Shown here: positions 8,071 to 17,649 of the stretch, piece by piece
How the letters are laid out: every line of letters starts with the position of its first letter
Numbering within the stretch: position 1 is the first letter of the stretch
Notes under the pieces: generated by a model
Told to the model about the DNA's origin: nothing
The model's database searches: none
The model's input: only the letters and a program-made list of their open reading frames with translations
Made by a program: the position numbers and the translations under genes
Assembly (NCBI RefSeq): GCF_022429565.1
Contig: NZ_CP092487.1
Span: 2,746,001 to 2,810,000 of the forward strand
Length of the DNA: 64,000 bases
Direction of reading: 5' to 3'
Origin: Lutibacter sp. A64
GTDB lineage: Bacteria > Bacteroidota > Bacteroidia > Flavobacteriales > Flavobacteriaceae

Positions 8071-9189
8071 TTAGTTACTTTTTAAAGTAGCATATAAAGC
8101 AAAAGAAGCTAACCAATGGGCTCCGGCATATTCTCCAGAGTCCATTTTTTCATAACTATACTCAAAGTGTTTATTAGCTAATTGAAGCATTTTATCATTC
8201 TTTAATTTATGTCCAATTTCATATAAGCACCAAGCTCTACTAAAGTTTAAACCATCTAAATGCGCTAATTTACCATCTGACCTGTCTGTAACTTCTGCAA
8301 CTTCTAAATAACTTTCTGGTTGCGCTCTAAAGTTTGGTAAAAAGGCATCTAACCAAGTTATATATTCGCTTTTAGGAAGTACTTTTAGCATTAAAGCAGC
8401 TTCTTGTAAACAAGGTGATAAAAAATCAAATCCTCCAGGCTCCCAAGTAATTGGACAGTTAACATCATTTAAATAATATTCTTTAGATTTTGCTATAATA
8501 ATGGCTTCTAATTGAGGCGCATATTTTTTGGCATAATCTAACGCAAAAGACATTCCAAAAGCAGTATTTGGGTGTTCTCCTACCCTAATTGGATATTTTA
8601 ATTTTGGCAAAAACTCAATATATTTTTGTTCAATTAAATCTACTAATGGTTTTAAATTTTCATTTAATTGTATAGCTTCTGGAGTTTTCCAATCTTGCAA
8701 AGTTTCCGATACTTTTAAAAGCCAAGCCCATCCATACGTACGTTCAAAACTTTTATTATGAGTATCATCAAAATAAGCGACTTCTTTTAAAATATTCTCT
8801 TTTGTTATTGTGGAATTTAACTTTTTCCAAATAGCCTCTTTATGTTCAAAATTTGGTAATTTTTGCAAAATGTTTAACAACGTCCAATGTCCGTGAACAG
8901 AAGAATGCCAATCGAAACATCCATAAAAAGCTGGGTGTAACTCCGATGGTTCTTTTAAATAAGTTGCATCTCCTAAAACTTGACCTAATTTATTAGGATA
9001 CTCTTGGTCGATACAATCAAAAGCAAAATGATATAAATAATTAGCACTTTTGGTATCTAAAACAGGTTTTGTATATACGGACTCTTGTTGTGTTTTAGTT
9101 TCAGGTTCTTTTTGTAATTTTTCTTTTAATGGTTCTTTACAACTAAACACAAAAATTGCTAAAAGTGTAATTATTAAAATTTTCTTCAT
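8071..9189 (-). CDS. DUF2891 family lipoprotein
   Basis: A 372-aa predicted lipoprotein: a short hydrophobic signal ends in the lipobox-like FSCK with Cys17, followed by a Lys/Glu-rich linker. The mature part is alpha-helical and matches the DUF2891 family, with the signature CFDWHSSVHGHW at 91-102 and repeated Trp/His/Asp motifs such as ITWEPGGFDFLSPC and DGLNFSRAWCLYEIG, reminiscent of (alpha/alpha)6 toroid glycan-processing enzymes. That resemblance is inference and no reaction is known to me. It starts 2 bp after the stop of the upstream M28 peptidase gene, so the two are probably cotranscribed. Confidence 0.8.
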   Translation of the reverse strand: MKKILIITLLAIFVFSCKEPLKEKLQKEPETKTQQESVYTKPVLDTKSANYLYHFAFDCIDQEYPNKLGQVLGDATYLKEPSELHPAFYGCFDWHSSVHGHWTLLNILQKLPNFEHKEAIWKKLNSTITKENILKEVAYFDDTHNKSFERTYGWAWLLKVSETLQDWKTPEAIQLNENLKPLVDLIEQKYIEFLPKLKYPIRVGEHPNTAFGMSFALDYAKKYAPQLEAIIIAKSKEYYLNDVNCPITWEPGGFDFLSPCLQEAALMLKVLPKSEYITWLDAFLPNFRAQPESYLEVAEVTDRSDGKLAHLDGLNFSRAWCLYEIGHKLKNDKMLQLANKHFEYSYEKMDSGEYAGAHWLASFALYATLKSN

Positions 9190-9191
9190 TC

Positions 9192-11498
9192 TTAAAGTTT
9201 TATATTCGATTTTATTATTGTAGCATCATTTAATACAAATGGCATTGGCATCATAGTACTAGGCCTTGGCTCAATTTTAAAAAGCGGATTTGTTAGTAAA
9301 TCGTATTTAGATTCAAAAATATCAAATTCTAATTGTTGATTTTCAGAAACAACCAATTCTAAATCTATAATTTCGTTTTCTGAAGTTCTATAATAACTTA
9401 AAACAGTACCAGGTTTAAGTTTAAGAACGTCTTTTGTTATAGCTTTTTTTAATGGAACTTCATTTACTTTAAATTGCATAAATTCCATTGAAAAGGCAGT
9501 TCTTAATTCTATTTTATTTGCATTTCTGTTAGAATAAATACTTAAACAAACTCTTCTATTTGAATTAATAATAGTATCTGAAACAATGGTAATTGTTGGT
9601 TGCTTTAACGGTACTATTTCTGTCTGCTTATGTAAGTTAATTTTTGTATTGTATTTACTAGCAGATGAATTTTCTTTATAACTTCCTTTTATAGGATTTT
9701 CACCTAAAAATTGTGTTGTAAAACTATCAATGTTGGTATTATAACTTCCCCAATAAGCTTCATTAATAGTAGTATCATAAACATATACAATGCTATTAGG
9801 TTGTTTGCGCTCTTCAGAATAACCTGAATTTACACTTGCGGAAATTAATGCCATAAAACCTATAAATAAAAATAAATAATATGCTTTTTTCTGGTTTTTA
9901 TACTGTTGAAAAATTGGGATTAGCAATCCAAAAAGCAATACGGTAAAAACAGTACTTATCACCAACATTTTTAAACCTAAACCTACAGGGAACATTTTAA
10001 TTAGAGGTGAAAAAATAACAAGTATTGGCAATACTGCAATTGAAAACAAGATTAAATTATTTTGCTGTTTACCAAATAATAAAATTGCCAATATTAATAA
10101 TAGTATAAATACTGGAATTATAAAAAAGGCTGCGCCTGGCAAATAAAAAGCAATTCCAAAATTAATAAGAATCCAACTAAAAATTGGAGCAATTACTAGA
10201 TCTTGTGCTGTTCTTTTTTTAAAAAAACCTTTATAAAACCAAAAGCATATTGCTATAGTTAAAGCTACAAAGGCAGCAATATAATAATAACCATTATAAG
10301 TAAATCCGTGTAAAATATTTGTGTAATTTGGATGTATTTTCAATAAAAACTTCCATCCATAAAAAGCACCTAAACTAGTAATTAATAAAGAGCCTATAAA
10401 AGGAATAAGCCCTTTTAAAACACCAATAATTGTAAGTTTTTTGTTTGAAAACCCAACTCCTAATAAAACTAAAAATAACAATGTACAAATTAACACCATT
10501 GGTAATACCCAAGAAAATGGATAAAATACCATTCCAAAATAAGGAAAATTGAAATACACAAAATCTTCTTCAGCTTTTAAATTTTCTAAGTCAGAATTTG
10601 AAAAATAATTTAATCCAGCCATTAAATACGAAGCTTGATGTTGTAAAGTATTTAAATCTAACCGATTAAATATATCTTGCGCAGTATGATAATCAAAAAA
10701 ATCATCAATAAATGCAAAATTAAAACCATCAATATTTTTATTTTCTCTAAAAACGGTTAAATCCGTATCGTTTGGCAACATTTTATAAACGCTATACATT
10801 AAAGAATTTGCAACCGGATACGGTGTGTTTGCCTTTTTAAAAGCTTCAATTAAATTTTTATTTCCACCATTAGTTTCAACTAACATATAACTCGGTCCTC
10901 CACTACCACGAGCTTCAAAATTTAAAACAAGTCCAATATCTTTTGCCCACGGATGGTAATTAACAAATGCATTTGCACCTAACAGCCCTAATTCTTCAGC
11001 ATCTGAAATACAAATAATTATATCGTTTTTAGGAACCTTATTTTGAGTTAAAAAAGCACGAACTCCTTCTAAAATAACAACAACACCACTTCCTGCATCA
11101 CTTGCACCAAAAGAAGAATGTGGACTCGAATCGTAATGTGTAAGTAGCAACAATGCCTTACCGCTTTCAGAACCTTTAATTCTTGTTAAAATATTTTTTG
11201 TAGCTGTAGCTGTTCTTCTACTATTTATAGCTAATTGTTCTTGAATTTCTACTTTCAAACCAAGCTTCTCGAATTCCTCAACTATATAATTTCTAACAAC
11301 TGCATGTTCTTTAGAACCCGTATAATGTGGTTTTTTCGAAATGTTTTTTAAATGAACGAGTGCTTTTTCTGTAGAAAATTCTGTATCTGTTACATTAGTT
11401 TCAGCACCTAAATTTGGAAATAAGGTGTAAAAACTAAAATAAATTCCGGCAATCAATATTAAAATTGAAACTGCATTACTATATTTTTTTAAAACCAT
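9192..11498 (-). CDS. M28 family membrane metallopeptidase
   Basis: A 768-aa membrane protein. One N-terminal helix (about 11-30) is followed by an M28 aminopeptidase domain with the two-zinc ligand pattern: His121 and Asp123 (LLTHYDSSPHS), Asp134 (GASDAGSGVV), Glu168-Glu169 (SDAEELGLLG) and an acidic site at Glu195 (NFEARGSGGPS). From about residue 330 there are eight or so hydrophobic segments. A hydrophilic C-terminal domain of about 200 residues follows and probably lies outside the cytoplasm. The layout resembles the Fxna/ERMP1-like branch of M28. It shares a transcript with the DUF2891 lipoprotein (gap 2 bp). The substrate is unknown; periplasmic peptide trimming is inference. Confidence 0.88.
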   Translation of the reverse strand: MVLKKYSNAVSILILIAGIYFSFYTLFPNLGAETNVTDTEFSTEKALVHLKNISKKPHYTGSKEHAVVRNYIVEEFEKLGLKVEIQEQLAINSRRTATATKNILTRIKGSESGKALLLLTHYDSSPHSSFGASDAGSGVVVILEGVRAFLTQNKVPKNDIIICISDAEELGLLGANAFVNYHPWAKDIGLVLNFEARGSGGPSYMLVETNGGNKNLIEAFKKANTPYPVANSLMYSVYKMLPNDTDLTVFRENKNIDGFNFAFIDDFFDYHTAQDIFNRLDLNTLQHQASYLMAGLNYFSNSDLENLKAEEDFVYFNFPYFGMVFYPFSWVLPMVLICTLLFLVLLGVGFSNKKLTIIGVLKGLIPFIGSLLITSLGAFYGWKFLLKIHPNYTNILHGFTYNGYYYIAAFVALTIAICFWFYKGFFKKRTAQDLVIAPIFSWILINFGIAFYLPGAAFFIIPVFILLLILAILLFGKQQNNLILFSIAVLPILVIFSPLIKMFPVGLGLKMLVISTVFTVLLFGLLIPIFQQYKNQKKAYYLFLFIGFMALISASVNSGYSEERKQPNSIVYVYDTTINEAYWGSYNTNIDSFTTQFLGENPIKGSYKENSSASKYNTKINLHKQTEIVPLKQPTITIVSDTIINSNRRVCLSIYSNRNANKIELRTAFSMEFMQFKVNEVPLKKAITKDVLKLKPGTVLSYYRTSENEIIDLELVVSENQQLEFDIFESKYDLLTNPLFKIEPRPSTMMPMPFVLNDATIIKSNIKL

Positions 11499-11623
11499 TG
11501 CTAAAACTTAAATCATTTAAAAATAGTTGAATTATTTATTTTTATATCTTAAAAACAAAATAATTTACATTAAAATTACAATTTTTTAGCAATACTAGGC
11601 ACATAATTTCACTATAAATAAAG

Positions 11624-11631
11624 TATATTTG
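11624..11631 (+). promoter_or_regulatory. Predicted -7 promoter element (TATATTTG) for the alkaline phosphatase gene
   Basis: Exact TAnnTTTG match 25 bp before the ATG at 11657. No clear -33 element and no recognisable Pho box was seen in the 158-bp divergent spacer. Confidence 0.4.
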
Positions 11632-11656
11632 AAGCTACTTATTGATGTGAAAAATT

Positions 11657-13072
11657 ATGAATAGAAGAAAATTTTTTAAAAACGGATCATTATTTGCTAT
11701 TGGGTCAACTTTATTAAATCCTTTTGATTTAAATGCTACAACGCTAGAACCCGACTTAATAGACAAAAACAAAAAAGCAAAAAATATAATTATACTTGTA
11801 AGTGATGGTATGAGTACCGGAACTTTAAATATGGCCGATTTATACCTTTCTAGAAAAACTGGAAAAGGAAGTAATTGGCTTCAATTATATAAAGACAATA
11901 AAGTAAATAGAGCTTTAATGGATATGGCTTCTGCAAGTTCTATTGTTACAGATTCTGCTGCTGCAAGTTCTTCTTGGGGAGGCGGTTTTAGAATAAATAA
12001 TGGAAGTTTAAATGTTGGGCCTAATGGTGAAGAACATTTACCTATTTGGCAAAAATTTAAAAAAGCAGGAAAAATGGCTGGGTGCGTTACAACCGTACCA
12101 ATTACACATGCTACACCAGCTGGTTTTTGTGTAAACAGTAAAAGCAGAAACGATCAAGAAGGTATTGCTAAAAAGTATTTAGCCCAAAAATTTGATGTTA
12201 TGATGGGTGGTGGAAATAATTATTTTTCTGCCGAATCTAGAAAAGATAAAGTAGATATGTACCAAAAATTTAAATTAGGTGGATATCAAGTGGTTAAAAC
12301 TAGAAATGAAATGTTAAATGCAACTAATAACCAACCAATTTTAGGTGTTTTCAATAATGATGGATTGCCATATACAGCTGATAGAAATAACAATAAAGAA
12401 CTTGCTCAAAAAATTCCTACATTGGGTGAAATGACACAAAAAGCTATTGATGTTATGAAAAACAATAAAGAAGGCTTTGTGTTACAAGTAGAAGCAGGAA
12501 AAGTGGATTGGGCAGCTCATGGTAATGATATTGCCGGGTTAATATACGACCAAACAGCACATGATGAAGCCGTTAAAGTTGCAATAGATTTTGCAGAAAA
12601 AGATAAAAATACACTCGTTATAATTACTACAGATCACGGAAACGCAAATCCAGGAGTAATTTACGGTAAAAATGCTAATAAACAGTTTGACAGTATTCAA
12701 AACTATAAACATACCAATGATTGGATTTTAAACGGTTTTGGAAATGAAACTTCTATCTCTCAAATAAAAGAAAGAATTGAATATGCTAATAATTTTGAAG
12801 TGACAGATGATGAAGCTAAATTACTTTTAAGTTATTATACTTCTATTAAAGCTGAAAACGGCTTATATAATTATAAACATTTACCATTTAATGAATTAGC
12901 CAAAATTCAAAAAAAACACAACTCTGTTGGGTGGATAAGTATGCAACACTCTGCCGATTATGTGGAACTTGCAATGTATGGTCCTGGTAGTGAATTATTA
13001 AAACCTTATATTAAAAATACAGACCTACATTATTTAATGTTAGAAGCTGCAGAGGTAGAAAATAACTTTTAA
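11657..13072 (+). CDS. Alkaline phosphatase (PhoA-type), Tat-like signal
   Basis: Secreted phosphomonoesterase of 471 aa. The N-terminus MNRRKFFKNGSLFAIGS has a twin-arginine motif and a hydrophobic stretch, suggesting Tat export. Catalytic and metal sites are visible: Asp50 in ILVSDGMSTG, nucleophile Ser100 in IVTDSAAAS, Thr150-His151 in ITHATPAG, Glu279, Asp284 and His288 in EAGKVDWAAHGND, Asp326-His327 in TTDHGNA, and His431 in MQHSADYV. All the usual ligands appear intact. It is monocistronic, with its own promoter and terminator. The physiological substrate is unknown. Confidence 0.93.
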   Translation: MNRRKFFKNGSLFAIGSTLLNPFDLNATTLEPDLIDKNKKAKNIIILVSDGMSTGTLNMADLYLSRKTGKGSNWLQLYKDNKVNRALMDMASASSIVTDSAAASSSWGGGFRINNGSLNVGPNGEEHLPIWQKFKKAGKMAGCVTTVPITHATPAGFCVNSKSRNDQEGIAKKYLAQKFDVMMGGGNNYFSAESRKDKVDMYQKFKLGGYQVVKTRNEMLNATNNQPILGVFNNDGLPYTADRNNNKELAQKIPTLGEMTQKAIDVMKNNKEGFVLQVEAGKVDWAAHGNDIAGLIYDQTAHDEAVKVAIDFAEKDKNTLVIITTDHGNANPGVIYGKNANKQFDSIQNYKHTNDWILNGFGNETSISQIKERIEYANNFEVTDDEAKLLLSYYTSIKAENGLYNYKHLPFNELAKIQKKHNSVGWISMQHSADYVELAMYGPGSELLKPYIKNTDLHYLMLEAAEVENNF

Positions 13073-13098
13073 CTAATTTCAAAATACTTTTTTTTGCA

Positions 13099-13137
13099 CA
13101 TCTCATTCTTAAATTAGCTTAAGAATGAGATGTTTTT
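13099..13137 (+). terminator. Rho-independent terminator after the alkaline phosphatase gene
   Basis: Perfect 13-bp stem (CATCTCATTCTTA with its complement at 13120-13132), 8-nt loop, then TTTTT. It lies 26 bp after the stop codon. Confidence 0.85.
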
Positions 13138-13300
13138 GTATACAGTTTTAGCTTATTGAAAGACTTTTATACTACTCCTAAAAAATAACAACTGTACTGT
13201 TTTAACGTATTTTTTATATACAAACCTATAAAAATCAATTAAATTGAACAGTAAATCGCGAAAACCGAAACAACTTTTCATTTTTCTAATAAACAATCCT

Positions 13301-13308
13301 TATTTTTG
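13301..13308 (+). promoter_or_regulatory. Predicted -7 promoter element (TATTTTTG) for metG
   Basis: Exact TAnnTTTG match 21 bp before the ATG at 13330. Its last three bases are the in-frame TTG that would otherwise extend metG by 8 codons, which argues against that longer start. Confidence 0.45.
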
Positions 13309-13329
13309 CACTTTCTTAAAACAATTTTG

Positions 13330-15387
13330 ATGAGCAATTCAAAAAGATATACAATTACAGCCGCATTACCATATACTAATGGTCCAGTTCATATTGGACA
13401 TTTAGCAGGAGTATATGTACCCGCTGATATTTATGCGCGTTATTTACGTAATACAGCAAACGATGTTTTATTCGTTTGTGGATCAGATGAACACGGTGTT
13501 CCAATTACATTAAAGGCAAAAAAAGAAGGTGTTACACCACAAGATATTGTAGATAAATACAATGCAATAATTAAAACTTCTTTTAAAGATTTTGGTATTT
13601 CTTTTGATAATTATTCTAGAACCTCAGCAAAAGTTCACCACGAAACAGCTTCAGAATTTTTTAAAAAATTATATACTGAAGGTAAATTTATTGAAGAAGC
13701 TAGCGAACAGTTATACGACGAAGAAGCTAAGCAATTTTTAGCTGATAGATTTGTTGTTGGAACCTGTCCTAAATGTGGAAATGAAGAAAGTTATGGAGAT
13801 CAATGCGAAAATTGTGGTACAAGTCATAACGCTACAGATTTAATAAATCCAAAATCTGCAATTACAGGAAATACACCAACTACAAAATTAACAAAACACT
13901 GGTATTTACCATTAGATAAATACGAGCAATGGTTACGCGAATGGATTGTTGAAGGACATAAAAATGACTGGAAAACAAATGTATTAGGCCAAGTAAAATC
14001 GTGGTTAGATGATGGTTTAAAACCTAGAGCTGTAACCCGCGATTTAGATTGGGGAATTCCAGTTCCTGTTGAAGGTGGAGAAGGAAAAGTATTGTACGTA
14101 TGGTTTGATGCGCCAATTGGTTATATTTCTTCAACCAAAGAATGGGCAGCACGTGAAGGAAAAAATTGGGAACCTTACTGGAAAGATAAAGACACAAAAT
14201 TAATTCACTTTATTGGAAAAGATAATATTGTATTTCACTGTATTATTTTCCCAACAATGTTAAAAGCTGAAGGAAGTTATATTTTACCTGAAAATGTACC
14301 AGCAAACGAATTTTTAAATTTAGAAGGCGATAAAATTTCAACTTCAAAAAATTGGGCTGTTTGGTTACACGAATATTTAGAAGATTTTCCAAATCAGCAA
14401 GATGTTTTGCGTTATACATTAACGGCAAATGCTCCTGAAACAAAAGATAACGATTTTACTTGGAAAGATTTTCAAGCACGTAATAATAACGAATTAGTAG
14501 CCATTTTTGGAAATTTTATAAACCGTGTAGTTGTGTTAACTAACAAATATTACGAAGGCGTTGTTCCAGAACCTAACGAATTTACAGATGTAGATAATGA
14601 AACGCTAGAAAAATTACAAAAATACCCATCTATAATAGCAAGCTCTATTGAGCGTTACCGCTTTAGAGAAGCATCTCAAGAGTTAATGAATTTAGCGCGT
14701 TTAGGTAATAAGTATTTAGCTGATGAAGAACCATGGAAACTAATTAAAACAGATCCAGAACGCGTAAAAACTGTTATGTATGTTGCGCTTCAAATTGCCA
14801 CAGGATTGTCTGTTGTTTCCGAACCTTTTTTACCATTTTCTGCTGAAAAACTAAGACAAATTTTAAATATTTCTAATGAATTAAAATGGAGTGATGTTGA
14901 AGAACACACTGAATTAATTGCAGCAAATCATACCATTGGAAAAGCTGAATTATTATTCGCTAAAATTGAAGATGCAGCTATACAAATTCAACTAGAAAAA
15001 TTAGAAGCAACAAAATTAGCTAATGAGGCTGAAAACAAAATTGTAGAACCACAAAAAGAAACTATCGAATTTGATGATTTTACAAAGCTAGATATGCGTG
15101 TAGGAACAATTATTGAAGCCATAAAAGTACCAAAAACTAAAAAATTATTACAACTTAAGGTCGATGTTGGTATTGATACAAGAACTATTGTTTCTGGTAT
15201 TGCAGAAAGTTTTAAACCAGAAGATATTATTGGACAAAAAGTAACTGTTTTAGTCAATTTAGCACCAAGAAAACTACGCGGTGTTGAAAGCCAAGGTATG
15301 ATTTTAATGACAGATACACCAGATGGAAAACTTGCTTTTATTGAACCAGAAAACGATTCAGTAAAAAACGGAGAGCAAGTAAGCTAG
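13330..15387 (+). CDS. metG: Methionyl-tRNA synthetase with C-terminal tRNA-binding domain
   Basis: Charges tRNA-Met. The 685-aa class I synthetase has HIGH at 21-24 ([10 protein letters not shown]), a four-Cys zinc knuckle (CPKCG...CENCG; Cys146, 149, 159, 162), the KMSKS loop as KISTS at 335-339, an anticodon-binding helical domain, and a C-terminal EMAP/Arc1p-like tRNA-binding domain from about residue 577 ([14 protein letters not shown]). I chose ATG 13330 rather than an upstream in-frame TTG at 13306: the N-terminus [18 protein letters not shown] matches family starts, and the TTG is part of the predicted promoter. Two flavobacterial-type hairpin repeats follow the gene. Confidence 0.96.
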   Translation: MSNSKRYTITAALPYTNGPVHIGHLAGVYVPADIYARYLRNTANDVLFVCGSDEHGVPITLKAKKEGVTPQDIVDKYNAIIKTSFKDFGISFDNYSRTSAKVHHETASEFFKKLYTEGKFIEEASEQLYDEEAKQFLADRFVVGTCPKCGNEESYGDQCENCGTSHNATDLINPKSAITGNTPTTKLTKHWYLPLDKYEQWLREWIVEGHKNDWKTNVLGQVKSWLDDGLKPRAVTRDLDWGIPVPVEGGEGKVLYVWFDAPIGYISSTKEWAAREGKNWEPYWKDKDTKLIHFIGKDNIVFHCIIFPTMLKAEGSYILPENVPANEFLNLEGDKISTSKNWAVWLHEYLEDFPNQQDVLRYTLTANAPETKDNDFTWKDFQARNNNELVAIFGNFINRVVVLTNKYYEGVVPEPNEFTDVDNETLEKLQKYPSIIASSIERYRFREASQELMNLARLGNKYLADEEPWKLIKTDPERVKTVMYVALQIATGLSVVSEPFLPFSAEKLRQILNISNELKWSDVEEHTELIAANHTIGKAELLFAKIEDAAIQIQLEKLEATKLANEAENKIVEPQKETIEFDDFTKLDMRVGTIIEAIKVPKTKKLLQLKVDVGIDTRTIVSGIAESFKPEDIIGQKVTVLVNLAPRKLRGVESQGMILMTDTPDGKLAFIEPENDSVKNGEQVS

Positions 15388-15401
15388 TATTGATGTTACA
15401 T

Positions 15402-15424
15402 GATGCTAAACTTGTTTCAGCATC
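15402..15424. repeat. GATGCT hairpin repeat
   Basis: Imperfect inverted repeat, GATGCTAAAC against TTTCAGCATC, in the metG-tex spacer. It contains the AACTTGTTTCAG-like core of dispersed flavobacterial hairpin elements and has no T-run after it. Confidence 0.5.
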
Positions 15425-15450
15425 TTAATCATATATGTATAAATTATAAT

Positions 15451-15488
15451 GTCACCCTGAATTTTTAGACTCATAAATTCAGGGCGAC
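15451..15488. repeat. GTCACCCTGAA hairpin repeat
   Basis: A 14-bp stem with one mismatch: GTCACCCTGAATTT (15451-15464) against 15475-15488. It lacks a T-run on the plus strand, so it is more likely a dispersed palindromic spacer element than a simple terminator, though it could stop metG transcripts. Confidence 0.55.
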
Positions 15489-15517
15489 GTTTATACTTCT
15501 TTAATTATAATTTCAAA

Positions 15518-17641
15518 ATGCAAATTCTAAACTTTATACAATCAAAAACAAATCTTCCAACAAAAGGTATTGAAAACACCATACAATTATTAAATGAAGA
15601 TTGTACCGTTCCTTTTATTGCTCGTTATAGAAAAGAATTAACAGGAAATTTAGATGAAGTTGAAATTGGAGAAATTGTAAAGTTTAAAACACAGTTTGAA
15701 GAATTAAAGAAACGAAAAGTAGCCATTTTAAAAGCTTTAGAAGAACAAGATGTTTTAACTACAGAATTAAAGGAAAAAATTGAGGCTACAACCAGTTTAA
15801 CTGTTTTAGAGGATATTTACCTACCTTTTAAGAAAAAACGCAAGACAAAGGCTGAAACTGCGCGAAAAAACGGTTTAGAACCCTTAGCTAAAATGATAAT
15901 GAGTCAGCGTGTAAACGATTTGGAATATACAGCTTCAAAATATATAAATAATGAAGTTGATACTCTTGAAAAAGCATTAGAAGGAGCACGTTTTATAATT
16001 GCTGAATGGATTAATGAACGCACTGATATAAGAAATAACATTCGTTATCAATTAGAACGTTTTGCAACCATTAATACTAAAGTTGTAAAAAAGGAAGAAG
16101 GAAATGAAAAAGCACAAAAATTTAGAGATTATTTCGACTGGTCTGAAAGCTTAAATAGAATTCCTTCACATAGATTATTAGCTATTTTACGAGCCGAAAA
16201 AGAAGGATTTATTCGTGTAAAAATTGTAATAGATAACGAGCGTACATTAGCTAAAATGGAAGATAGAATTATTCGCTCAAATAACGAATGTTCTACACAA
16301 ATTAGTTTAGCTATAGCAGATTCTTATAAACGATTATTGTTTCCATCATTAGCAAACGAGGCATTAAGTATTGCTAAAGAAAAAGCAGATAATAATGCCA
16401 TAGAAGTATTTGCTAAAAATTTAAAACAACTATTATTAGGTGCTCCCTTAGGTGAAAAAACCATATTAGCCATAGATCCTGGTTTTAGAACTGGTTGTAA
16501 AGTAGTGTGTTTAAATGAACAAGGAGGACTAGAATATAACGAAACTATTTACCCGCACGCTCCAAAAAACGATACTATTGGAGCTATGAAAAAAATAAAT
16601 TCATTAGTTGATGCTTATAAAATTGAAGCCATAGCTATTGGAAATGGAACTGCCTCGCGTGAAACCGAGCATTTCATACGTAAAATGCGATTTAATAAGG
16701 ATGTTGAAGTTTACGTTGTAAGTGAAGCTGGCGCAAGTATTTATTCCGCTTCAAAAATTGCGAGAGACGAATTTCCAAATTACGATGTTACTGTACGTGG
16801 TTCTGTGTCAATAGGTAGAAGATTAGCCGATCCACTTGCAGAATTAGTTAAAATTGATGCTAAATCAATTGGTGTTGGACAATATCAACACGATGTTGAT
16901 CAAACTAAATTAAAAACTTCGTTAGATACTGTTGTAGAAAGCTGTGTAAATTCAGTGGGTGTAAATATTAATACTGCTAGTGTTTCTTTATTAAGTTATG
17001 TTTCTGGAATTGGTCCAAAATTGGCTGAAAATATTGTAAATTATAGAGATGAAAATGGAGCTTTTACATCTAGAGCAGATATAAAAAAAGTACCTCGTTT
17101 AGGAAATAAAGCTTTTGAACAAGGCGCAGGTTTTTTACGTATTAAAAATGCAACAAATCCTTTAGACGATTCTGCAGTACATCCAGAAAGTTATACTATA
17201 ATTACAAAAATGGCTAAGGATGCAAAATGTACGGTTTCCGATTTAATTGGAAATAAGGCCATTCTTCAAAAAATAGATTTAGAAAAATATTGTACCTCTA
17301 CAATTGGAGTTCCAACATTAAAAGACATTATTTCAGAATTAGAAAAACCAGGATTGGATCCACGTTCAAAAGCCAAAGTATTCACTTTTAATCAAAACAT
17401 ACGCACTATTACTGATTTACATGAAGGTCAATTATTACCCGGAATAGTTAATAACATTACAAATTTTGGGTGCTTTGTAGATATTGGAATTAAAGAAAGT
17501 GGCTTGGTACACGTTTCTAATTTAGCCGATAAATTTGTAAGTGATGTTAATGCTATTGTTACTTTAAATCAACAGATAATTGTAAAAGTTTTAGAAGTTG
17601 ATGTTGCTAGAAAGCGTATTCAGCTTGCTTTAGTAAAATAA
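15518..17641 (+). CDS. tex: Tex-family RNA-binding transcription accessory protein
   Basis: A 707-aa cytosolic protein of the Tex/Spt6 family. Domains in order are: N-terminal helical Tex region (1-310), YqgF/RNase H-like domain starting at TILAIDPGFRTGCKVV (about 320), a helix-hairpin-helix pair (VNINTASVSLLSYVSGIGPKLA, about 485, and RADIKKVPRLGNKAFEQGAG), and a C-terminal S1 RNA-binding domain (GQLLPGIVNNITNFGCFVDIG, about 635-705). Tex is linked to transcription and RNA metabolism; its exact role here is unknown. Its stop lies 8 bp from the convergent TonB receptor stop. Confidence 0.94.
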   Translation: MQILNFIQSKTNLPTKGIENTIQLLNEDCTVPFIARYRKELTGNLDEVEIGEIVKFKTQFEELKKRKVAILKALEEQDVLTTELKEKIEATTSLTVLEDIYLPFKKKRKTKAETARKNGLEPLAKMIMSQRVNDLEYTASKYINNEVDTLEKALEGARFIIAEWINERTDIRNNIRYQLERFATINTKVVKKEEGNEKAQKFRDYFDWSESLNRIPSHRLLAILRAEKEGFIRVKIVIDNERTLAKMEDRIIRSNNECSTQISLAIADSYKRLLFPSLANEALSIAKEKADNNAIEVFAKNLKQLLLGAPLGEKTILAIDPGFRTGCKVVCLNEQGGLEYNETIYPHAPKNDTIGAMKKINSLVDAYKIEAIAIGNGTASRETEHFIRKMRFNKDVEVYVVSEAGASIYSASKIARDEFPNYDVTVRGSVSIGRRLADPLAELVKIDAKSIGVGQYQHDVDQTKLKTSLDTVVESCVNSVGVNINTASVSLLSYVSGIGPKLAENIVNYRDENGAFTSRADIKKVPRLGNKAFEQGAGFLRIKNATNPLDDSAVHPESYTIITKMAKDAKCTVSDLIGNKAILQKIDLEKYCTSTIGVPTLKDIISELEKPGLDPRSKAKVFTFNQNIRTITDLHEGQLLPGIVNNITNFGCFVDIGIKESGLVHVSNLADKFVSDVNAIVTLNQQIIVKVLEVDVARKRIQLALVK

Positions 17642-17649
17642 ATTTAATA

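Noticed and set aside
13306-13329. Eight-codon N-terminal extension of metG from TTG
   Set aside because: The TTG is part of a predicted promoter element and the family N-terminus fits the ATG at 13330.
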